Below, piece by piece: positions 38,001 through 50,000 of a stretch of 64,000 nt of DNA. Below the pieces are notes generated by a model. It did no database searches, was not told the origin of the DNA, and saw nothing but the letters and a program-made list of their open reading frames with translations. The stretch comes from Phymorhynchus buccinoides. Its lineage: Eukaryota > Mollusca > Gastropoda > Neogastropoda > Raphitomidae. The position numbers and the translations under genes were made by a program. Within the stretch, counting starts at the first letter, position 1. Every line of letters begins with the position of its first letter. Where the stretch lies: positions 35,735,098 through 35,799,097 of the forward strand of contig CM065698.1 in the NCBI GenBank assembly GCA_017654935.2, written 5' to 3'.

Positions 38001-41000
38001 AGTCAAAATCACAATGCCCAATGCTTTCATAGGTCAGTCAGAATCACAATACACAATGCTTTCATAGGTCAGTCAAAATCACAATGCCCAATGCTTTCAT
38101 AGGTCAGTCAAAATCACAATACCCAATGCTTTCATAGGTCAGTCAAAATCACAATACCCAATGCTTTCATAGGTCAGTCAAAATCACAATACCCAATGCT
38201 TTCATAGGTCAATATATGTAAATCAAAATCACAATAACCAATGCCTTCATAGGTCAGTCATAATCACAATACCCAATGCTTTCATAGGTCAATATATGTA
38301 AATCAAAATCACAATAACCAATGCCTTCATAGGTCAGTCATAATCACAATACACAATGCTTTCATAGGTTAATATATGTAAATCATAATCACAATAACCA
38401 ATGCCTTCATAGGTCAGTCATAATCACAATACCCAATGCTTTCATAGGTTAATATATGTAAATCAAAATCACAATAACCAATGCCTTCATAGGTCAGTCA
38501 TAATCACAATACCCAATGCTTTCATAGGTCAATATATGTAAATCAAAATCACAATAACCAATGCCTTCATAGGTCAGTCATAATCACAATACCCAATGCT
38601 TTCATAGGTTAATATATGTAAATCAAAATCACAATAACCAATGCCTTCATAGGTCAGTCATAATCACAATACACAATGCTTTCATAGGTCAGGAATCTTC
38701 TTTTTTTTAAAAGGTTTTGTTAGCATATCATTCAGTGGGTTATGGTTTTTTTCTTTGTTTTTTCTTGTTATAACATTTTTTATTTCCCTCTCTCATCCCT
38801 CCGTTCTACAATTCCTTCATTCTCCCATCAGTGGGTTATGTCAATATTTATCTGGCTTTCATTGACATTGGGTTTTTTCTATTGAGTTGCTGGAGTACAC
38901 GTAAATTTATTTTGGACGCTTTTTTAATTTTAGGTGCATGAGCTAAGACCTTTCAGTGCAGTTTCTAGTTTTCTAATAAAAAGTTCAAAGAAAATATTGA
39001 AATAGACTATTTAAGAAAATGAAATGTGTATTTTAAAAAAATCTGTCTTGGATAGTTGGAAGTAATTTGTTTGTTTTGTTTGGAAAATGCACATGCATTT
39101 AACCCCTTCACCTCCTGGCCCAGTGTTTACTAGGGTGTGTGTGATGTCATTGATGATGTCATAGCCCTGGAATTATGGTTTTTGGTTTATACAAGTCAGG
39201 AAAGATACATCTCGACCATTTTCTCAGATTGAGTATCAGATCTCTTTTAAATTTTATAATAAGAAAGTTGATAATTTTTCTCTGGCAATAAAGGGGTTAA
39301 AGTTATTATGATCAATGTATTTTGAATGTTTAATTAATTCATGTCGTTCTGGCCATATATGTCCGGAATTAATAGATAGCTGTCAATTTGATGCATTTGC
39401 TTCTAGGGGTAGTAAATATGTGTGCACACCATACCTTGGTCACTTCTAAACTCGCTTCACTCCCTTAGATCATAATTTTGCCCCTGACTTTGCTTTTGTA
39501 GTGGTTCGTTGTGGGGGAATCAATCGGTGTAGAGAGTTTTTCTATATAAAGTCTATATATAAAAAAGTCTGATCTACCACTTCCCTATCTCTAAACCTGA
39601 AGTAAAAACCTGTAATCTTCTTTCATTTCTCCTTTTGTTTATGTATGTCTTGTTTGTGTGCATGGCTGGAGTGATTTGTGCGTTTTTTGAAAAATTCAAA
39701 ATCGTTGAGATGCCAATGAGTTAATTTCAATGTGGAATGAGGTTAGACAAGAGGCAAAACGTCAGTGATGTCGTGTGAGAGATAAGTGCAATCCCCTGCT
39801 GACTGTGGCATGGCGTTGTCAGGTGCTGACCTGGTGGACTGGCTCTTCTCCCATGTGGAGGGGTTCGCCGACCGCCGGGATGCCCGCAAGTACGCCTGCA
39901 ACCTGCTCAAGTCGGGCTACATCCGCCACACAGTCAACAAGCTCACCTTCTCCGAGCAGTGCTACTACGTCTTCGGAGACTACTACGGCGGTGAGTGCAC
40001 AGGTGCATGTGGGTGTCGCCTGCTGAAGCCTCAATTCAGGCAGTTTGATGCAGTTTTCGGCAGCTGACTGACTGAAGAACGGAAAAAATCACTGATACAA
40101 GCTCTGAAAATGGCATGGGTGCTACTCTTTCATTTTTACACTGATTTCAGTGTTTTTAATTTTACCAGAAACTGAACATCGGTTTTTTTTTAATTCATCG
40201 GAAAAAAGGCCACAAGCAATTTGGGGCGTTTTGAACTTAGTTGTTTTTATCTTGAAAGTTTAATAATTTTTCAAGGCTTATCAAACTCACAACTGTCTCT
40301 GTCTATCATTTTAACTGTCTGTCTCGTCATATCTCTCTCTTAAGTTGCCCCCTTGAATCGTCCGACGGCGCTCTGCCCCTGTACCCTGCCGGGGCCATGG
40401 GTCCCTGGGTCCCTGGACCCCTGCCTTTCAGTTTTTTCCATTTTGGGGGAGTTGCACCCATGAAACAGACAAACACATGGCAGGCCATTTGGCAGTTAAT
40501 ATCTTTGCATTTGGTGGGAGTGAAGTGTGATGTTCTAGGCGAATTCATTCGCCCTTGGTGCTAGAAGAGTTAAGCTCTTCTAGTGCCATGTATTTTTTGT
40601 TGTTGACATTCTTGGTTGTCCATTGCATCTCAACCGACAAGAGGGGAGGGACTTTTTTTTCGAGTGTGCATGCGTTGTTTCAATGGAAGAAACAGTGATA
40701 TGTGACCCAGCACCACGAAAGGGACATTAAGTCGCTGGGCTAGTTTCTCACAGTAAAAAAATCTCGCTTTTTATCAAAATTGAGTTATGGGTATTTTCAT
40801 GCTCTCTTACATCTCATCTTTCAGATATAAAGGATAATCTTTATTGTGGTCTCTAAATACTTCAAATAGTGCTTGGAAATGAGTAGGTTGACGAAACAAG
40901 TTGCAAGAATGGTTCTTATATCATTAGAAAGAGAATTGTTGGAAGTTTTTAAACTGGATCATTGTTTCAGAATGGTCATTTTGACACTTAATGTCCCTTT

Positions 41001-43981
41001 CATGGTGCTGGGTCACATATAAGCTCTAAAACTAGGCAAACACATGGCAGGGTACTTGGCCGTGAATGTCTTAGAATTTGGAGGGAGTGTAGAGTGATGT
41101 CTTGGGCGAATGAATGTATTTGCCCGTGATGCTAGGAGAGTTAGCATGAAGACATGCTCTTATACATTGGGTTTTGGCAAGAAAGTTCAGGCAAAAGTTT
41201 GGGCCACCGCATGCACCCACCTTTGTGGTGCTTTGCGCAATGTCTTGACATTTTTGTGAGTTTTTTTAACTTTTTAGTTAGAGTACCAAGGGGTACCCCT
41301 CAAAATGATGCAAACAATGACACAAGCATGACGTGATTGATCTATAATCACTACGATTTCAAGGGGGGTACGCGCATACCCAACCAACGCGATGACCTGT
41401 TAGTACTCTAGATGTTTTCTTCTTTCTTTAGCTGTGTTAGTTTCTGTCATCAGTGTGATTTACTTTTGGTAATTTATAATAAAAAGCGAAAACTCAGCCT
41501 GTGGTTAAATCTCATATACAGTGTAACCTCCCTTATAATGAAAATCTGTTTAACCTCCTCCGGTCTGGAACAGACACATATGGGACACTAGCAGATATAA
41601 AGATGGTGGGAACGATCCTGGAGGCAGTGCAACACCAGGAAAGTCCCGAATATGTAAAAATACAGATGTGAAATGCGATGGAATCCCTTATAAGACCCTC
41701 CCTCCTTCCTTATAAGACTCCCTCTCACTTAAGACCTGCTTCTCTGAGACATTGCCTTTCTTTGTAAGTATTAAAATGACCTCCCTTATACAACTCCCTC
41801 CCACTTAAGACCTTATTTTTGGACGATGTTTCGAGGTCTTAAAAGGGAGGTTCCACTGTATATGTGTTATTATATGAATAGGAGTCTGTGGCCAAATTAC
41901 AACCACGCTGATGAACTTGGCCTTGAAGTTTGACCTTGTTATTGATCTCCCCCGTGGGGATACCGGGGGGTCTTTCATAAAAATAGTTCCCCCACCTTCT
42001 GGAAGTTCTGTGCTCGTAACTTCCTCTAATCTGCCACTCTTTGACTCTGCCTTTTCCCTTTGCTTTTTATCATCTACCATCTTTCTGAATTATTGGCCCA
42101 TTCTCCAAATTCTTCCAAATAATTTTTCTCATTTGAGCTCCAAAATCAGAATGTGTCGGCTGTATGCAGCGGGGAGACCAGTAAAAACTGAAAACTGGAC
42201 ACATACGTACCTTACCCATTATGGCCATATGGCCTGGGAACACAGAAGAAGAAGAAGAAGAAGAAATTATTGATCGCTGTTTGACCCCACAGGCCCCCCA
42301 GTGTACCCGGACCTGAGCGCCATGAGCCTGGAAGATGTGGACTCGGTGTCGGAAGCTGACCGCGACACCCTGGCCCCTCTCCCTCCCCCGGCCTGGAACA
42401 ACCAGTACCCCTTCCCCTCCTCCTCCTCCTTCCTGCCCCACAACCTGTCCTACATCCCCCCGCACGCCTACGCCTCCGCGGACTCCAACAGCTACGTGGG
42501 AAGCTTCGTGGATGCCGCCCCCTTGCCCGCCCCGCCCTCCGCCGCCGGCTTGGCAGGGATGGGTGTTGGTGGTGGTGGGATGGTGGGGGGTAACGGCAGC
42601 GCTGGAAGTGTGCATAGTGCTTCAGGTAAGTCATGGGGGGAGGGAGGGGGAGGGGGAAGAACCATGACAAGTAGATTTCTTGTTTGTGCGTGATTGTTTT
42701 TGGTTGTTGTGTTTCTGTTTGTTGTAGTTGTGTATTATCCTTCGACTTGCTCAGTAGAGGGCTGATACAATTGTAGCCGGCTTTGATGTTTTAGTAGCAT
42801 GAGGGGAAGATGATTTTGTTTGTGTGTGATGGTAGTCATCGTGGTTGTTGTCTTTGCTGGTTTGTCCTCTGCCCCCATCTCTATGGAGAGCTTATGTGAT
42901 TGATTGTACCTCTACCTGTTTGTACCTCTACCTGTTTGATGTTTAGAAGCATGAGGGAAGATGACTTTTCTGTTGTGTGATGGCAGTTGTCATGATTGTG
43001 GTTATTTTTGTTAGTTTGTCCTCTGCCCAACATTCAGTGGAGGGCTTATGTATTTGTATCAGTTTGATGTTTTAGTAGCATGTGGATTTTGTGTGTGTGT
43101 GTGTGTGTGATGATTGTTGTGGTTTGTTAACAGGTGTTAGTCCTCTGCCCCCCTCTCTGTGGGGGGCTTATGTGATCATTTGCATCTGTTTGGTGTTTTG
43201 TTTGTCCGTCAGTGCATGATGTTAAGAACCGCTGCACAGAATCATTTGAAATTTCATATGGTTTTGCATGACCTCAGTGTTGATTCTAGAGCAGTCTTGC
43301 AGGATTCCCACGTTTTTTCTCATTTAGGCGCATAAAATCATGAACTTACGACCCAACTCACGCCAAAACCCCCAAACAAACGCGCTTTACTGAAACGAAT
43401 GCGGAATCGCGGCTGCTGTTTTTATAGTCTACTCAATACTGAGTTACCGAGTATCCTTTCTGCAAACATTTTTGATTGGCCGCGTACTTTGGCTTTGTCC
43501 AATCACACAAATTTTCAGTCCGCGTTGTCATTTCCGGCACAATTAACCAAGTTTCTTCAATGCTCGACAGTGATTGTTGTGCAAGGCGCAGTGAGCAAAG
43601 AAAACAAAGCAAACTTGTTTGGTTTCATGGCCTATCAACGAAGAATGCTTGCACAACCATCGAAAAACGCTGTGGGTCAAGAAATGGAAAAAGAAGAAAA
43701 AATAGCACTCGCGACGCTGGCCGATTATGCAGCGATGTGTCAATCAAGTCGGAACTGTGCCTTGCAAAACAAGCTGGACAGGAAGCCAAAACCAGTCTTT
43801 CGAACGGCTTGGTTATGTTTCAAGGAAGAGGAAGATGACGTCCACGATTAGAGCCGTGATATGATCGCTGAATCGACGAAAGTCACAACGCGAAAGCTAC
43901 TGAACGTGACAGTTGCAAAGTAAGGACTTTGGCTAGAGCACAGTGCTCTCTCTCTCTCTCTCTCTCTCTGTTTCTCTCTTC

Positions 43982-44022
<41 letters not shown>

Positions 44023-47000
44023 GGTTGTAAATATAAAAGCTTTCATTAGCATATTCAGGCAACGGATGATAGACTGTTATAAACAGGACTGGAACAGTAA
44101 GTTCAGTTCTAGTGACTGTTTCCTTACTTATCGTACATACAAATTTCTTCTACAACCTGAACACTTCCTTATTCAACTAACAATTAAGAAGTTCAAGGCT
44201 TGTTTCGCTCAGTTTCGACTGGGTGTAAATGATTTGAGAAATAACAAACGCTACGACAATAATATCGCCCAAACCTGTCCATTCTGCGATCAAATAGAAA
44301 ACGAGTTGCACTTCTTGATTCATTGCACTACCTATAAAGAGCTAAGAGACAAATATATTTTCAAACATAATAAATTTAAAAACAACTATCCCATTGAATT
44401 AAAAAGTCTTCTTGCCAATGAAAATACATTCATAACTAGAGATGTTGCCATGTTTATATTTTATGCGTTTAAAAAAAGATATGAACTTATGTCAGCTGAT
44501 ACATGAACTTATGCATTATAACATTCATTTGGATAACATGTTAGTGCTAAGTGAAAGAATATTCACTTTTGTCCTGTTTTCATTTATTACATTATGTGTG
44601 TATATAAAAATGCACACCCTCAATGTTATAGGCCGGAGGTCTGACATTAAAACATTTTTGAGTTTTGAGTTCTTTCTCTCTCTGTATCTCTGTCTGTCTG
44701 TCTCTCTCTCTCTCATTCTTTTCACCCTTCTTCCTCCCAATTGCAAATCTCTTTCCTCATTTTATGTGCCTTTATAGCTACTGTCTCATCAATAGGGCAT
44801 TTTGCCACGAGTGTTCGTTCACTCACTATACCAGACTACTAATTTGCCCGTGCTCGTTCTGCCCGAGTTACGCTGACCTTTCTAATTCAACTCTCTAAAT
44901 TCAACTCCGTGAAATTCAAGGTCGCCGGCGCGTGGCAAATGCCCTATTTATAGCAATCTTACAATTCTTACTTTTTCGGATTCTTTGGTTTGTTGTTGTT
45001 TTTGTATGTGTGTATTTGTTTTGTGCCACATGCCTGTGAGATTGCGTGTTTCATCTTTTCCACAGTATTTATGTCGCTATTTTGTTGAATGCCTTTAAAA
45101 TCACCAATTTGCTTTGGGTTGGTTTTTTTGTGTGCGTTTGCAGCACTTGACACTTGTTTGTTAGAAATTGTTTTGTTTTTATAAATTTGACGTTTGTTGA
45201 TAAGTAAAAGAAATCTGTAGTGGACTTATGAACCCAACTGTTAAAAAAAAAAGTTTTGAATTTAATTGTGAAGGGGAATTAATTTGATAGGTGAACACTC
45301 TAAGTCTAAACCAATTGGTTTATGAGACATAGGTGAACACTCTAAGTCTAAACCAATTGGTTTATGAGACATAGGTGAACACTCTAAGTCTAAACCAATT
45401 GGTTTATGAGACATAGGATGATAGGAACAGTAATAGGAATGCAAAAAAAAGAAAAGAAAAAAAGTTTCCTTTTGATTTGTCTTGTCAGAAGATTCATACA
45501 CAGCACTCAGACTTGCCTTCCCCTTCCATTCATATTATTATGTTTATCCTGTCTTGCGCACTTTCACACACAAATGCAACTACAGGTAGTGTCACCAGTT
45601 TAATGAGACGAGGATGAAGAGTGATGAATGATGAGTGATGAAGATTGGTTGATGAATGTTGGTGAAATTATGTAACACAGAAAAACGAAAAAACCCAACT
45701 AAATAACAATAGCAACCTAAATAACTAAAAGTTTAAACAAATAGTAAAACACCAGACTGATAACATCTTCACGTGTTCATGACAACGAACGCAACAAAAA
45801 ATGAGCGACACTGAGACAGACCATCTCATACTCTATAAGAAAACACATACGACCAGACCCTCTCATACTCTATAAGAAAACATATACGACCAGACCCTCT
45901 CATACTCTATAAGAAAACATATACGACCAGACCCTCTCATACTCTATAAGAAAACATATACGACCAGACCCTCTCATACTCTATAAGAAAACATATACGG
46001 TTTTTGGCCTTCTTACGTTCTTGCCCTTAGACTCTACAAAGGGATAAACATCGTAAAATAAAGAACACAACACTACGTCAATGCAAATGCACTAATAAAT
46101 GCATCACTAAAATAGTAGAAACAACTGAGCTGTACGGTAGTCCGTGGAGGTGACTAAGCCTAAACAACACAAAAAATACTACTTTATCACTATTGCAAAT
46201 TTACTGAATAATTTGCTCAGCGACAACAAATTCAATTTTTAAAAAAAGGCACGATGTGCGTGAACTAAACGTAAGATGACGGCAACTGACCAAAAAAGTA
46301 AAGTCCTTCAAAAATGTATGAAATCCTTTTCTCGAGGGAAACAAATTATAACATAGAAGGAAGGCTTAGTAAAAGCAATATAATCATAATAAAGACTTAC
46401 TCGATGGTTTTTCCAAGGATGGCTTGGATAAGAACAAGCCACGAAGGCCAGCGCTAAACTGCCATGGAGCATGGCGGAAGTTGTGACAAAATGCGAAAAT
46501 GCGGATTGAATTGTGAACCAAAATAAGGTACACAAAAATACTTGAATGATTAGGATCAAATAAAAGGTAAATAAAAAGGGTTTCTTACAGCTTACAGTAC
46601 AAATATAATTAAAATATTAAAACTGAAAGTTTATGAATACGAAAATAAGTTGAACAAAACGCATTACTATCAAATTGCCGTCTCACTAAGCGACCCTATA
46701 AACAGAAAATTCGTGGAGACAGGACAATGTTAAAAAGCCTCATTTGTTCTTAGTATTTCTCGTTTTCTGCCTTGCTTTTTAGTGTTTCCAAGAATTGTAG
46801 TATTTTCATCTGTGCTATTTGGGAATGTAGACGTGTGTGTTTCTTTTCCATTTCATTAAGCTGTAGGACGATAATTGTCGGGTGTTTCTTTTCCATAGTC
46901 CATAGTTAAAGGATGACAGATTACATTGCAATTTGTCTGCTTCATTATCTCCAGTCCTGGGATACTCTATCAGGGATCAATCTTGTCACAGGACATCACA

Positions 47001-50000
47001 GGTCATTTGACCAGTTCGAAGAAAATATAATAGGTCATTTTCATAAAACGATAGGTCATAAGGCCACAAAAAAAGAAAAGGAAGGAAATCTCAACTTGAG
47101 CTCAACAAAAACTGTTTTCTAGGACACTCTGTTGCAGTTACAGTGGTACCCCTCTAATAAGACCTTGAAAGTGCGGTGACAAAAAAGTCTTATCTGAGGG
47201 GTGGTCTTATTAGAGAACCAAGCATGTGACATCTTAGTACAGAGTACAGAACTAAGCAAGCATCGTGGTAAAAATGAAATAAAACACTTTTTAACACTGT
47301 TGATGAATACTAGTGTAATTTTATTGAACACACGAGAAGAACTGAGAAATCCACAAAGTATAATAAAAAGAAACCACAGAGCGCCTTTTCCTGGATTAAT
47401 TTTCCAATCACTGGAATGTTGCGTGATCTTGCATCACAAAACCAGTCCCAAACTTTCTCGTCGATGACCATGGTTTCTGTTTTCCTTACTGTCGCTAGTT
47501 TCCTGCCCCCACACTCGCCACTTTCCCATCGTGATTTAATCAACTCCTTATCCTTGATTATGTTTTGGATCTGTTTTGCCGACACTGAGCGAGTTCGCAA
47601 TTGCGATCGCAGTCTCCCCTTTCTTACTTCTTTCCACAACGCGGACGCTTTCTTCCAATGTCAATTGTTTTGTTTTCCGAGTCGCCATATCGATCACTGA
47701 CTTGAAGAAGAACAGAGAGTAGCGGGCCCTTTGCAAGTCGCATGAGTACACGGAGCGTAACTCTCCAAGCAAAAGTTAGAGGGCGCGCTTCCAATGGAAA
47801 TTCCATGTTTACATTTCTGACTACTTTTCATCGAGAGATCGATTTGCACGAAACTGACTGCAAAAAGATAAGATTGCGGTCGCATCTCAACCCCTGAAAT
47901 CGGGTCGTAAGTTGAAACTCAGGAAAAGTCGTATTTGCGGCATAGGATATATAGTGGAATGTGTTCGGGGGAAAAAAATCAGTCGTATGTGAGGAGAAGT
48001 CGCATTTGCGAGCGTCTTATTAGAGGGGTACCACTGTAATCACATAGTTTCACAGACTGCATGTTCAAAGAATGACATGAGAAAAGTTTTTTGTTTTGTT
48101 TTGTTTTATGTTTTTATATTCCTTTCTTTTGCATAAGAAAAGCTAGCACAGTACTATGCAAAGTAAAGTGATAAAATAGGGCTATTATTTTTTTAGTCTA
48201 CTGTTTCACCTTAGTCAATCTGATCACCATGGAATCAGTTGCAGTGCACATCAAAATCCTTAAAGTTGCTAACAGACATGAAGTAAACATGATAAGTCAT
48301 ATGACCTCTTGCCTGCAAAAACAATAGGTCATTTCAAAATGTTATCAGTCAATGACTGATGACCGGTGCTAAGAATAATCCCTGCTCTATGAATGATTTG
48401 TTTTGTCTGTGAAGTAAATAGCAATAAGAGAATTTCTGTCCCCCTCCTCTTCCCCTCTGCTACATTGTTGGGGTGAGCATTATTAATTATGAATATTTTT
48501 TTGTTTTGTTGGTGTCAATATTGAAGGAACTACAAAGTTTCATACATTTTAGTGCAGGGATTGCACTTCAGCATTTGTGTTTTTTGTACAAACATTATCA
48601 TGTATCTCCATTCTGTTTCACAATACATTTCTTTTCCTGTCTCACTCTCTCTGTTAACATTGTATTTTATCGAAGAATAAGCGCTTAGAGCTTACAGAAG
48701 CGCTATAGAAATTGTCTTAGTTAGCAATATTTTCACATTCATTGTTTCTATATTGAACTGCTGAAAACTGATCGATATATTCTTGATGTCTGTTTGTACT
48801 TTAAAGCTACATCTATGACATCCAAACTCTATAAAAGTATATTTTAAAAAAGTTCATTAACAACTGTAATTAAAAATTACAGCAGTATGGATTTGCTTTT
48901 GGGTTTTTTAGCACAGGAAAGATCTAAAACAATTCAGATTGATTTTAAATTGTTTCTGTGAAAGAATCTTTTGCCTTTCATGCTAGCATTAACCTTTTGC
49001 ATGCCACAAACTAAACAACTGACAAGATTAATCATTGTATGTAACTGCAAAAGTACGACTGATATGATTAATTTGCATGCTTGAAATTGAATACTCCTCG
49101 TTAAGAACCGAATTTGCCTGTTTACTGTCTCATTTTGTTTCTTATTCTGAATTGACTAGTTTTCTTTGTGTGAAGTCCCCTATTTTTAGTTGTTTGAGAA
49201 TGATGCTGTGTTGGTGGGGAATATATTTTGCTGTCAAGCCCCAAAGGTCCTCACATGCTGGATCGTTTTGCATGTCTTCGCTGTTGACCCGGTGGTTGTG
49301 CCTTGTGTTTGTGTCGTGCTGTTTCAGTGTCAAGAGTCCTGTGTTTTCAGTTGTTGTTTGAGAATGTTGTTGGTGTTTGGCGGGGAAGATGTTTCGCTGT
49401 CAAGTCCCCTAGAAAACCCCCACAGTTTCTGGATCGTTTTGCATGCCGTCTTCGCTGTTGGTGTGCCATGTGTTTGTGTTGTGCTGTTTCAGTGTCGAGA
49501 GTCCTGTGTTCTCAGTTGTTGTGTTAGAATTCTGTTGTGTTGGCGGGGAAGATATTTTGCTGTCAAACCCCAAAGACCCTCACATGCTGGATCGTTTTGC
49601 ATGCCGTCTTCGCTGTTGACCCGGTGGTTGTGCCTTGTGTTTGTGTTGTGCTGTTTCAGTGTCGAGAGTCCTGTGTTTTCAGTTGAGTTAGAATTCTGTT
49701 GTGTTGGCGGGGAATGTATTCTGCTGTCAAGCCCCAAAGGGGATCGTTTTGCATGCCGTCTCGCTGTTGACCCGGTGGTTGTGCCTTGTGTTTGTGTTGT
49801 GCTGTTTCACATGGGTGCAACTTTTCCTGGTATACAAGGATTTCCTGTTTTTGAATTTTACCAGAAAAGGAAGTTCCTTTTTTTTTAAAGTTGTCAGACA
49901 AGATCTTTGTGTGTCTACTGTATTTTTCAAACACTTTAAAATAAGCATTTGTATAAATTGTGGAAAAAGCCAACTAAAATACCTTCATAAATCAATTTTT

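Noticed and set aside
36584..38693. CRISPR-like array
   Set aside because: Units are contiguous tandem copies without unique spacers, in an animal intron; they derive from an exon edge.
42070..42670. Minus-strand Arg/Pro-rich and Gly-rich open frames
   Set aside because: They lie antisense to the GC-rich dishevelled exon 13.
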